Assembly: GCA_964019695.1 (NCBI GenBank)
Contig: OZ026528.1
Location: 55,148,495 to 55,212,494, forward strand
Direction of reading: 5' to 3'
Length of the DNA: 64,000 nucleotides
Source: Loripinus fragilis
Lineage: Eukaryota; Mollusca; Bivalvia; Lucinida; Lucinidae
In this document: one piece after another, positions 11,016 to 21,504 of the stretch
How the letters are laid out: each line of letters opens with the position of its first letter
Numbering within the stretch: position 1 is the stretch's first letter
Notes under the pieces: generated by a model
The model's database searches: none
What the model was told of the DNA's origin: nothing
The model's input: only the letters and a program-made list of their open reading frames with translations
Position numbers and translations under genes: made by a program

Positions 11016-11105
11016 TCACATTGTGTCCTTGAGCAGTACTGGTTCAACCCAGGAAGAACTGAAAGATTGTTGACTGGGATGTAAAGAATCAAACAAACCA
11101 ATCAA
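11016..11105 (+). mobile_element. V-SINE fragment (3' half)
   Basis: Begins inside the V-domain (TTGTGTCCTTGAG), with an internal deletion to CAGTACTGGTTCAACCCAGG, and ends with GGGATGTAAAGAATCAAAC. The tRNA-like head is missing. Confidence 0.75.
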
Positions 11106-11393
11106 TAATTGGCGTCGTCTGCTAATTACACGTGTGATGTAGAATGCCAGCTGCTACAATTATTCTAAGCACTTCTTTGGTTCGTAACAAAGGGCGCCCC
11201 AGAATTTACCAAGACAACGGAAACCAAATAAGAAAAGTGTGTTAAATCACACTGCGCCTATTTTGTGTGCAGTGTTTTGAGTCCTTTCACTGCGATTAGT
11301 GGGTTGTTGCAGGGGTGTCAGAAGCCGTGGTTTTAGGGGTATGCCCAAGCATCAGGTTGTTGTTAAATTGTCCAGATTCCATTTTTTCAATAC

Positions 11394-11468
11394 AGGGAGA
11401 CCTGTCCCGACATAACTGAAAAATTGTTCGACTTTGACATAAAGAATCAAATCAAACAAATAAAAAAA
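11394..11468 (+). mobile_element. V-SINE 3' tail fragment
   Basis: Only the 3' module remains: CAGGGAGACCTGTCCCGACA, AACTGAAAAATTGTTCGAC and the AAAGAATCAAATCAAAC tail. Confidence 0.65.
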
Positions 11469-11721
11469 TCAGTTTCTTTTACATACCGTTCAGTTGTAAG
11501 CAAGTATAACACCAATGGGCTATAACATTATTCCATATTTTGTTCACAAATGCATATGTTTTGGGTGTTAAATTCTTATGTCTCACTCTCCTCCTTGGAT
11601 TTTTCACGTCTTCCAATAACACAATAGACGTGCATTCTCTGTCTACATTTACATTCCAGTCACAAACCAAGTTCGTCAACTGTTTCAAGGAATAAAAGAC
11701 AACGACCGGATTCAGACTTGC

Positions 11722-11990
11722 CATTCTAAAATCATATGTGCTTCATCAACAGCCACACAAGCCAGTCGTTCACCGTTTCCTAGTTGATTTAGTAAGCGCT
11801 CTCCACGTGCTGTTTACAGTAGGGCCTCTGGATGGGAATAAACCACTCGATATTTGCCTCTGACAATATCATCCAGGCTCACTGTAGTTGAAATATCACT
11901 GGTCACTTTCATCTCTGTCTGAGTCGATAGCAAATGTCTCAGCATGTACGCAGGTGTAGTTCAAGTATTTTAATTGCTGCGGAGAGTAAA
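11722..11990 (-). pseudogene. RecQ-like DNA helicase fragment
   Basis: On the minus strand a single frame reads, in order, LLSTQTEMKV, DDIVRGKYRVVYSHPEAL, a TAA stop, RGERLLNQLGNGERL and CVAVDEAHMILEW. GKYRxxYxxPE followed by a DEAH box (motif II, VDEAHMILEW) is the arrangement in the first RecA-like domain of RecQ-family ATP-dependent helicases. The Walker A region and domain 2 are not visible. Downstream (11479-11724) the frame shifts and resemblance is lost. The in-frame stop and isolation mark it as a relic, from a host gene or a transposon-borne helicase. Confidence 0.5.
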
Positions 11991-12298
11991 GAAATGGCTT
12001 TTAGGACCTTCAGCTGACCTTTGCTTCAAATATGCCTTTCTTCTTGCTTACATCGTGATTCTGTAAACACTGTGAATGATTTCCTATGTAATGTTCTGGA
12101 ATATTGTAAGCATTTGTCTTAATTTTTCTCCAGAACCCCTCCAGTTTTTCATTGCATAGTAAGCGGTAGTTTTACAGATCAGTCAGTTCTTCATGTCATG
12201 TAAGTCAATGCACTTTCTTTGGTCCAAATGTGATATTTTTCAATGCCTTAACAATACATTTCTGGTCTGGTTGCATGTCATGTGTGATTTGCATTTTT
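11991..12298. other. Unassigned spacer
   Basis: A short minus-strand frame (QPDQKCIVKALKN) could be the decayed N-terminal part of the helicase relic, but I cannot establish this. Nothing else is recognised. Confidence 0.3.
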
Positions 12299-14797
12299 AG
12301 CTCGCTAATAGTATACCAGTCACTCCGGAGTCCATCCATCCGTCCGTCAACATTTTCAAACATCTTCTCCTCTGAAACCACTGGGCCAATTAAGCTCAAA
12401 ACTCATATGGAGACTCTTTAAAACCGTTAGATCATACATCTACAAAAAAAACAAATTCAAAACTACTTGGAAAACCTAATCAATTAACAAAATGTGATGA
12501 AATAATTTTCTGTTGGATCCCAAGCCACATGGGCTGGCAATGAAAATGTAGATCAAAAAGTAAAGGATTCTCTTAATTTACACCAAACAAACATTCCATT
12601 ACCTTATTCAAAATTTAAACCTTTTAATCAATAGGTTCATTGTAAACAAGTAGCAAATATTATGGAATAACAGTGCTGGTAATAAACTCTTTGAGATTAA
12701 ACCTGTGATTGGACAATCTCATCCAGTAATACGAAATGTTCGACAAGAAGAAGTTGTGCTTGTTCGTCTGCGTATTGGACACACAAGGATCACACACACT
12801 CAAACCTTGTAAAACGAGAATAACAATATTGTTTTCTAGGTGTGATGCACCTTTTACAGTCCGCCTTATTCTAATTTTCTCACGTAAGAAGCAAATACTT
12901 TCATGTTGATACAATCAAACAATTGTTTAATGATGTACCTATCGATAATGTCTTCTTATTCTTAAAAGAGATAAATCTTTTTAACAAATTGTAACCTCAT
13001 TCATGTGGATTGTTTATATTTTAACTTGCTCTCAGCATATCAATTTTTTCTTTACAGGCGATGTATTGTCATCTGATTAGCCGTTTGTAGTTGTCAGATA
13101 TTTTACATGATCTTCCCTGTCAAAATTCATATTACATTTTTAATGTCTTAGATATACTCTATGTTTGTTGCGTTAAATTGTTCATACTTTAGCTTTTTTG
13201 TATCTTTAATGTTCAGTAGTACATCTCTAACCTAACCTTGATGGCGCTACTGACCCAAAAGGGTTGATGAGTTAAACTTCAACTCGTTATCATCATCATA
13301 TGGAGACTCCTTAGGGCGCGGGAACGAAATTTTGTTGAAATGGTCCTGATCACATGATTAAGCTGGCCGCCACGCCCATATATGGTAAAACCCCTTTAAC
13401 AATCTTCTCCAGAACCAGACGGCCAATGACATTGGGACTTGGTATGTGACCTACTTACTGTCAATGTCAAATTTGCTTCCTTATGCATTTAAATGGATTT
13501 TTTAAAATCTTCATTTTTTGAATACTGCTAAAGCCAAGGTCATTATTCTAACTTGATATGTTAAACCAATTGATAAGTTTCAAAGGTAAAGGTTAACCTT
13601 TTCAGTCAAGGTTGCTCATATTGGAGTCTGATCAATATATTAATACATAGTTTTCTCACAAAACTATTGGCCTAATTGAACTCAAATTTCATGTAAAGAC
13701 TCCTTATGATGAGTTAGCAAAAAATAATTTGGTCAAATGACCAAGATGACCGCCACTCCCATATATTGGTAAAAAAAACCTCTCAGCATATCAATTCCTT
13801 CTTTACAGGCGATGTATAGTCATCTGATTAGCCATTTGTATTAGCCCTCTCCAGAACCAAAAGGCTTGGGACTTGGCATGTAGCATTGGGGATGTTGGAC
13901 ATGCCAAGTGTGTTCAAATGATGATCCTAAGTTGACCATGGCCTACTTAACATCAAGGTCAAATTGCTTCCTAATGCATTAAAATGTGAAATTATTTTGA
14001 AAAGTGTATTTTTTGAATACTGTTGATGTCAAAGTCATTATTTTCACTTGATATGTTAAACTTAATGAGACAATGGCTATAAATAGGTTTCAAAGGTCAA
14101 GGTTGACCTTTCAGCCAAGGTCGCTCATATTGAAGTCTTCAACATATTAAAACAATTTTTTTCAGAATCCACTAGGCTAGTTGACCACAAATTTCATATG
14201 AAGACGCCTGATGATAGGTTAGTCAAAATTTGTACAAATTGTTCTGGTCACGTGACCAAGATGGCCTCCACGCCCATATATGGTAAAAACCCTTTCAACA
14301 TCTTATCTGGAACCAAAAGGCAAATGGTCGTGGGACTTGGTTTGTAGCATTTGCGATGTGGACCCTACTAGGTTTGCACAAAATGATGAATCTAGGTTGA
14401 CCTTGACCAAGTTTTACGGCAAGATCAGAGTTGATTTCTTATGCTTTATATGGCAAAAACCTTGAAATTTTCATTTTTCTACCAAAATCATAATACTTGC
14501 GAGAAATGTTAAACCTAATGAGACAATGGTTTTGCATAAGTACCAAATGTCAAGCTGACCTGTGACCTTTTATCCAAGGCCACTCATTTGGACTGCTACA
14601 TACCTATCTAAACATATTTTCTCAGAAATCACTGGTCTGTTTGATGGAGTATTCGTTAGATTGTTTAAGGTCACTTGACCAAAAGGACCACAACCCCCAT
14701 ATATGGTCAAACAAAATATGTTTCATTATAAGCCGTAGTTGACCTTGACCAATTTTAACATTATTGATGAGATCAGGTGAGCGCTTCAGGTCCTCTA
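12299..14797 (+). mobile_element. Helentron-like element, copy A2 (interrupted)
   Basis: The head AGCTCGCTAATAG preceded by a T run, the GTCCGTCAACATTTTC block, repeats of ~460-500 bp, the subterminal GATCAGGTGAGCG and the terminal CCTCTAG followed by TT all match copy A1. The 3' hairpin has lost its left arm. The element is split at 12421 by a LINE, and its second repeat carries a ~62-bp patch of LINE 3'UTR (13779-13841). Confidence 0.7.
12421..13295 (+). mobile_element. 5'-truncated I/Nimb-type LINE with RNase H relic
   Basis: Flanked by an 18-bp target duplication TCATATGGAGACTCYTTA (12403-12420 and 13296-13313, one mismatch). Frames joined by indels read FCWIPSHMG, then GNENVDQKVKDSLN (the GNExxD segment of RNase H), NKLFEIKPVIG, EEVVLVRLRIGHTRITHT, and a C-terminal FLKEINLFNK. 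This order matches the RNase H and C-terminal region of I-superfamily LINEs. Reverse transcriptase is absent through 5' truncation. The 3' end has the CTGACCCAAAAGGGTTGATG motif and TCATCATCA. Inactive. Confidence 0.75.
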
Positions 14798-15380
14798 GTT
14801 TACATGACCACAGTCTTTAAACAAGTATTTATTGACGTATTAATTCCTGTTATGTCCATGCATATGAACTGAAATATTTCGGTCGTCAAATTCCAAATAC
14901 GTTTTCTTCACACCAATGATATCACTTCGGCCGAAACAAAATTTTATTAGTTGTTCCTCCAAAGCTATAACATAATATCTAACAATATCTTTTCCGGACT
15001 ACTCTGAGGGATCTGGAACATACGCAAGGGCTTGCCCAATTTGCATGTAGCAAAGCATGTTCATTCGACTCTTTAGCCGTGTCGCTTTAAAGTAAATATG
15101 TTCAATGTCAGAAAGCATTGTTTCTCTGCAAATACCTAACCCTGCTGCCTTACAAAATCTTTCATACTGAATGTATCTCAAGCCATTACACTTCACACCG
15201 TGTATAATCCTCAAATTTGCTAAGTATTTACCCCCTTCTATACGAGAAGTATCAACTTTGGTACTAGGAGAAGGAGAATATCAACGTTGATACAATGTTC
15301 GTTTTCACAATTCATGAACAATTTTCTAACATGTCCAAACGTCATTATTAGTGAAATTGTAATTTTACACTCATTTCTAT
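14798..15380 (-). pseudogene. Unrecognised coding relic
   Basis: A minus-strand frame from about 15270 down to 14830 is interrupted by one stop after PDPSE (15000). Readable segments include GGKYLANLRIIHGVKCNG, RYIQYERFCKAAGLGICRE, DIVRYYVIALEEQLIKF and KKTYLEFDDRN. Codon-like continuity across the stop suggests a recently disabled exon or transposon ORF. I do not recognise the family. It sits between A2 and the LINE derivative and has no visible partner. Confidence 0.4.
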
Positions 15381-16180
15381 TCCCGGAGTGACTCTACCAC
15401 CTTGCCGTGGTCTCTGGGGCACACTTCACATTGGGGACGATATCGATTGTAATACTTGTCCCCTCCGGGAGTGCCAAGAGTAGGGTCCCACCTGTTCACC
15501 GTGGGTGGTTTCTCCGTAACTCGAAGGGGATGGCCTGGAAGACTGAGAGCATGCAGAATATGGGCGTATAAAATTCTGTATGACTCAACACGTCTCTTTG
15601 GCCACTTTGACGGGGTAGACCCGAGGGGAAACACGGCCCGATGTTTCTAATCGGTCTTGTCATGCTGAGCCCCAGGAAGCTGAAAATGTAAAAAAAAATA
15701 TTTCTTATATCTTCGTTCTATAGTATCGTTCTGATGCCAACCACGTGTCCATTATCTTATGTATTCTTTCTTTTATAGAATATTCCTGGAAGGCAGTGGC
15801 TTAACGGGTCAATTGCGCAGATTTTATTTGTGCAAGTATAACTTCTATGTAACCCTAGCACTGGAGGTCGGAAACCCACTCCATTAAAGTGCTCCCTTGT
15901 TGGACTCCACGGTGGGTGGGGAGCATGGAGGCTGAATCTTTAAGCCAAACACACATGGCTTCAAAATCTAGAAAACGCCACGCACCGATTTCAGACATAG
16001 ATTCTGATGAATTCAACAATCGTATTGCAACTTATTATCATTATACAAACTCATCATCATCATTTGTTTTATTTTATCTTACAAATTTTTACTCTTTCCA
16101 TCCACATCATGTTTAGTTTAATACCGTCTGACGCTAATGACCCACAAGGGTTGATGCGTCGTTAAGCACCAAACAAACAA
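15381..16180 (+). mobile_element. Internally deleted I/Nimb-type LINE derivative
   Basis: The 5' part (15381 to about 16010) matches the 5'UTR style I know from molluscan I/Nimb LINEs (GGAGTGAC, TGGGGCACACTT, TAGGGTCCCACCTG) and the start of an ORF1 (MEAES at 15925, then KSRKRHAPISDIDSDEFNN). It then jumps directly to a 3' tail (TAATACCGTCTGACGC, ACCCACAAGGGTTGATG, AAACAAACAAAC). The 800-bp unit is flanked by ACACTCATTTCTAT (15367-15380) and ACACTCAGTTCTAT (16181-16194), a 14-bp duplication with one mismatch. It therefore moved as a deleted unit or was deleted after insertion. Confidence 0.7.
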
Positions 16181-16194
16181 ACACTCAGTTCTAT

Positions 16195-16475
16195 GATCGT
16201 TAATTCCAGAAATTAAATTGTTCATAGCCGACTCCTTACATAGATACATATTCTTCTGCTTGTCATTTTGTTCACAATACAAATATGGTATGATATGCTT
16301 CTTATGAATTGCTGTTCACCGTTGATGACTGAGCTGTATCTGGTGTCCCATGATGCTTCAAAAAATAGTCAAAAGCATTGTTCAAAATATCGTTATTACT
16401 TCATTTTCACATAATTTCGCTTTGTCCACTTTATTCATAAATTTGGGATTTGCTTACTGATTTGACACATATTAT
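16195..16475. other. Spacer, nothing recognised
   Basis: AT-rich, no repeat or coding signal seen. Confidence 0.5.
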
Positions 16476-16848
16476 TTAAAGCTGCATACTCTGTAACTTT
16501 TGATATTTTTCAAAAAAAATATTTTCTTTTTAAATCATTTGTAAAAGTAAAATTAAGTTATGTTTTCACAATAAATCTGTTCACCATAGCTGAAAACTGC
16601 ACGGAAAAGTGAATTATCTTATAAAACAGGTGTGTTTTTCTCTTGTTGGTAATTATTTGCGTCCCTCCAATAATTATAGACAGTTAATTTTAACATAAAT
16701 GCTGTTGTTTTGATACTGATAATTTGTTCAGATTTACGTAATTCGTAAAATGTTTAACCGAATTTGAGTTATTTTACTGTGTTCTTGAAAAATAGAAACT
16801 TTAGTTCTAAAATTAAAAGATCAAAAGTTACAGCTTATGCAGCTTTAA
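16476..16848. mobile_element. TTAA-flanked MITE, copy 1
   Basis: Termini TTAA-AGCTGCATA and TATGCAGCT-TTAA, with TIRs of about 25 bp that include GTAACTTTTGAT. Copies lie at 19382 and 25534. TTAA at all six ends fits a piggyBac-type target, but it could also be part of the TIR. Confidence 0.75.
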
Positions 16849-17411
16849 GTATTCCAAAAATTATGGTAGATTCCTGTAGTTTTCTTTTCAGCTCCTTTAT
16901 AACAGCACCGGAGCTATTTTTACGCTTTTTTCCTGTTTAATTCATTCCTTTCATCTTCTTTTAAATGGGTAATTTATGTATTTTAGTCATGTTAGATATG
17001 CTGGATAAAATTATTCTTCCTCTGAACTTTAGTGATGCATGTTAACTGTTCTGAATAAATGGATTTTGTGTGGACCAGACTGCCCAGTTTTAATGCAGAT
17101 CTTTAGATAAAAAGTGAGATCGTAGAATATTAACTTCCTTATTTTTCATATAGACCTATGCCGTGGGGACTCAAACAAGCCATCTCATTAAGACAGTTCT
17201 TTTGAGCACCTAAAGTGCATGTTTACGCTGACATATAGGACGATAATCACTTTTCGCTCATAATGTTTGCTAATCTATACCCCTATGAATCTGGCAGGGA
17301 ATATTGAGCAAGAGTTTATTACATGTTCGACTTAATTTATTGATTGTATCGATTCCTGATCTTTGCACCCTTACTTACTTTTTACAATGATTAAATAGAA
17401 GAAAACATTTT
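16849..17411. other. Spacer with a short hairpin
   Basis: 17169-17206 is a hairpin (ACTCAAACAAGCCATCTC / GACAGTTCTTTTGAG) related to 23824-23860. Otherwise AT-rich and featureless. Confidence 0.45.
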
Positions 17412-17651
17412 TGAGCCATGCCATATGATTTCCAACAATGTGGAGTTTTGACAAGTGTAGACTCAGACGAGCCTATGCGGCCTCCTTTTCAGCTTAGAAA
17501 CTCCAAATGATGTTCGATCAGTAGCTTAACAGTCATAGAATAATCAAGCGACTAGCAAAGGTCCTGATCAGTCTGCATATATGCGCAGGCTGGTCTGAGG
17601 CTTTGCTGGTCGCAAATACCACATTGTTGGAAATCTCATGTCACGGCTCAA
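17412..17651 (+). mobile_element. MITE with TGAGCCATGCCAT termini, copy 1
   Basis: TIRs of about 28 bp (TGAGCCATGCC...CAACAATGTGG and the inverse). Inside is the palindromic CTGATCAGTCTGCATATATG segment and GGCTTTGCTGGTCGC. An inverted copy lies at 55608-55847. Confidence 0.75.
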
Positions 17652-18314
17652 TTTATTGTTGTGTAACCATGACGCAATTGTCCCGTTTAGCGCATTTTTG
17701 TTGGCCTTTTCCTCAGAAATTCCACCAATGTTCCAGTAGTGTCTCAATGCTATTTAGCATTGGTAAGCTATGGCAGAAGAACGAGTGAAATATAAAATAT
17801 ATGCATTTTGAAACTGATAGGGAAATATAAAATATTTGCATTTTGAAACTGATAGGATTTTTTTTTATTTTGAGGTATCCCTTGCTGGTCGAAATAAATC
17901 TTTGGAAGCCAGTTTCAAAATGAAATGTACAGCTGGAAAATGACATAATGAGCAAACTTGTACGGCCATGATGGGTCGAAAGGTGATGGTGATGGTGGAT
18001 ACAATGTCACGATGAATGCTTGCACTGCTTGTTGGCTCCATGTATAACAGAAAACAGACAGTTGTGGTTAGCCAAACAGCCGCTAGATCCACATATCAGA
18101 AATTCAGGATTGAGGAAATTGAAATATAAACAGTTTTGGAAGATGGTTGACAGAGAGGGTATACGGAAACTCCAAAAATACATCCAGGAAAGTCCAGACA
18201 TCTAGGAGATTTTGCTTCTGTGTGGTTATTTCGGTAAATTATGTCATTATTTGTAGTAAAGGGGTATGTACATTAAGGGGCTAATCTGTCCCCATCTGGA
18301 GCTGAAAACTGCTT
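17652..18314. other. Spacer with a 36-bp tandem duplication
   Basis: 17787-17858 contains two copies of a ~36-bp unit (AAATATAAAATATNTGCATT, TTGAAACTGATAGG). No gene or further repeat seen. Confidence 0.45.
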
Positions 18315-18957
18315 TTCACCAATTTCTTTTGATTGGTTTATTAGAAGAATAACATTAATTTAGATTTTACCGTTGCTATGGTAACAAAAATGACCGACAA
18401 AAAATAAGGGGCTCAGTGGTAGAGTGCTTGACTCGAGACTCAGGGGTCGCAGATTCGAACCTCACCGGCGTCGGTGTGCTGTGTCCTTGAACAAGACACA
18501 TTTATCCTTGCTTAGTACTGGTTCAACCCAGAAAGACCCGTCCCATAACTGAAAGTTTGTTGACTGGGATGTAAGGAATCAAAATAAACAAAAACCGACA
18601 AAAAATGCTTAAAATAGAGAAATTGTTATTTTTGGACCAAATTTCAAACTTTGGAATCCGATTTTTAAGAATAAGATATCAGCACAGCTAAATACCAAAA
18701 CTCCTTTTAATATGTTGTGGTTTGTGGTAATTCTCATCTTCTGTTAAAATACATTTTTTGCTATTTGCTTGTGCTCTATGTTAATTTCTCAATCAAACCT
18801 CCCAAATTTGCTCCAAAATGGTCAATTTCCTTTTTCAGCCTATTTTGGTGGCCATTTTTGTTACCATAGCAACGGTAAAAGTCGAAATACTTCGAGACTT
18901 TTACACTTTGGTTATTGTTCTAATAAACTAATACACTGTAATAAGAACCAATTGGTG
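18315..18957. mobile_element. Long imperfect palindrome (MITE) split by a SINE
   Basis: The arms share CACCAATT, GTTTATTAGAANAATAAC, TTTTACCGTTGCTATGG, TAACAAAAATG and GGANCAAATTT in opposite orientation. Removing the SINE at 18406-18593 and one target copy leaves about 440 bp of foldback sequence. Confidence 0.65.
18406..18593 (+). mobile_element. V-SINE with 13-bp target duplication
   Basis: Complete: head GCTCAGTGGTAGAGTGC, B box GATTCGAACCTC, V-domain GTGTCCTTGAACAAGACAC, tail AGGAATCAAAATAAAC. Identical ACCGACAAAAAAT flanks at 18393-18405 and 18594-18606 show LINE-type insertion. Confidence 0.9.
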
Positions 18958-19381
18958 TATAACAACTTTTAGTACAAAAATATCAGTGGCCAAAGGGTTG
19001 ACTATTTCAACTTGAATTAATCAAGTTCGGTTGTAAGATTTCGTTTACTAAAGTTCAGGATTTTGGATATGCTCTGCCCTCAACCATGACGAAACTGAGC
19101 AAAAAGGTAATAAATACCCCCTATAAATCCTGATTTAAGTTATAAAGGCCCCTGATTTTGTTAACCGCAAACAACAAAGGCACAGACCAGCATGCGCATA
19201 TCTCACATTCTAATCAATGGCTTCGTTATTCGCTCTCTTCTATTCTGTAGCTTGCATGAACGTGTAAACCTACACTGTGATAAATAGGTGTAAATTTGCA
19301 CCAAATTGGTGGCAGCTGAACTGTCACTAGTTTTGGTGTAACCTTTCAACTACTTTAAAACCTATGTTCTGTTCTATTGTA
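18958..19381. other. Spacer, nothing recognised
   Basis: AT-rich DNA, no coding or repeat signal seen. Confidence 0.45.
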
Positions 19382-19758
19382 TTAAAGCTGCATAGTCTGT
19401 AACTTTTGATCTTCTTATTTTAAAATTAATGTTTTTATTTTTCAAGAACACAGTAAAAATACTCAAATTCAGGTAAACATTTCACCATTTTCGTAAATCT
19501 TAACAAGTTATCACTATCAAAACAACTGCATTTATGTTAAAATTCAACGGTCTAGAATTATTGGAGGGACGCAAATAATTACCAACAAGAGAAATAAACA
19601 CCTATTTGATAAGATGATTCACTTTTCCATGCAGTTTTCAGCTGTACTGAACATTTTTATTGTGAAAACATAGCTTAATTCTACTTTTACATGTGATTTA
19701 AAAAGAAAATCAAAAAAAAATCGAAAAATGTTCATAGTTACAGAGTATGCAGCTTTAA
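19382..19758. mobile_element. TTAA-flanked MITE, copy 2
   Basis: TTAA at 19382-19385 and 19755-19758; TIRs AGCTGCATAGTCTGTAAC and GTTACAGAGTATGCAGCT. Colinear with 16476-16848 in inverted orientation. Confidence 0.75.
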
Positions 19759-19894
19759 TCTGAAGAGTACTTTAATAACAGGTAGTTAAACAGTTATCAC
19801 AGGAGAAATGCTAGAATCAAGCTGTTTTAATTGGAAATTAAATGTAAATTTACACCTTAAGAGAAGGCAGCTGAGCTACACTTAACCAATTTAT

Positions 19895-20030
19895 TATAGC
19901 TTAGCATCTTTTTTGTGGACGTAGGCAATCAGTGCAGACCCAGATCAGACGCCACAGAACGCGGCGTCTGATCAGTGTCTCCACTGTTTGTTTAGATAAT
20001 GTTCTATTAAAATTTGATCAAATATGAATT
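19895..20030. repeat. Hairpin repeat (CAGATCAGAC core)
   Basis: A stem at 19923-19990 (AGTGCAGACCCAGATCAGAC / GTCTGATC...CCACTGTTTG) with flanks resembling the element at 53806-54003. Confidence 0.6.
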
Positions 20031-21504
20031 CTAATGCACTTGCTTTTGTAACGCGACTTCTGATTGGATAACGTAAAAAATTTGCGACAGTATATCCTGT
20101 GAAATACCGTCGGAAATATTTTGACGCCATTAATTACGTCACATATCGTTGGATGACGTGCGGCTTTATGCGGCTTGCAACGCTTCAAATTGAGTCCAAA
20201 CTGCAGAAGTGCGTTAAAATGGGGATAACCATATTCAAATTTTTCGCGCGTCGCCGTAAAACTAAATTTCCGACCGTATATCCGACGATATACCTCCCCA
20301 AATGAAAAATTTGAATACAGTTCTCCCCTAAATATACCACCCAACAATCTTCTAAACGGGCTGGGCCAATTGATAAGAGTGAGAATGTCTATTTAGCTGA
20401 ACTGGGTTAATTTTTAAATAAACTTCATGTACGAGGGATGATCCTAAAGTTCTGATCCTGGCGTGATATCTCTGTAACCAGCTATGCAACATGCATGAAA
20501 ATTGTATCAAATAATAACATATTCTTTGTTTGTACACCGCTCTGACAATTTTTATGTAACTTGAAGGAGCGGCCAGAAAACGACCCCAAAACAGCCATAC
20601 CCTCAATGCACTGACCAATCAGGCAGACTGTGCATATAAGAGACCTCACAATTTAGACAAGAGCATTTTCAGCGATTCGCATTTATGTCTGCGTAATGTT
20701 CACCCAGAAGTCAATATGTCCTGTATATATGGTGAAGTTTCTATATGATCTCGGATCCCTAGGCCCTTAAATGTATGGCTCTGCAACTGCCAGCTATAAT
20801 CAAATTTTGGACCACTTGAAATTTTGACCGGCCCATACTGTAGTAAAAAGAGCCGATTTAAAGGTAAAAAAATATTTTAGGCAATCTTAGATAAGCAGCA
20901 ATTATGAATAGTCCGTATCGTCGGAGACTGATAGTAGCCCGCATAAGAAAATTAAAACGAGTCCACAAAATAGTTCAATATTCTGAGGTACACGCATTTG
21001 CATGTGTATATCTAAAACAAAAACCCAATCAATTGTCGAAATGTGCAATATATCGTAAAATGATGCCATATGGGATTTTAGCCCATGATCCGCCCGCTTC
21101 ATTTTGTTTTCAGCCAATTAGTAGCAAGAAAAGGACCATATTCAGCGTGGTATATTTTCCATAACCCACTCTTTTGTGACCCATTCCCATAACTTGATGA
21201 GAGTAAATTGCAGTCTACAATGTTATATTCACCAAAATTAGTTTTATTTTTAGAACCCTAAATAAAAATGTGATTAGAATATTGATACAAATTGATGTAA
21301 ATTTCAAATGTTAGCTGTTTCATAGAAAAGATGCCACTGCAGAAAACACTGACCAGGCTGCACATGTACATTGAAGGCAATGACCAGTTTGTTCTTGTCT
21401 ACAGAAATAAGCAAGAACATTGCCTCAATTGTTAGTATTTTGATACTTATCATAGGATTAACGAAATTTTCATGCTAAAATGTGTTCAGCATGGAAAAGT
21501 TCCA
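20031..21504. other. Long spacer, no gene established
   Basis: Short open frames on both strands lack domains. TACGAGGGATGATCCTAAAG at 20431 recalls the terminus of mariner-type elements, but no transposase is present. Otherwise nothing recognised. Confidence 0.4.

Noticed and set aside
20431..20640. Mariner-type transposon terminus
   Set aside because: TACGAGGGATGATCC is suggestive, but no matching inverted end or transposase is seen.
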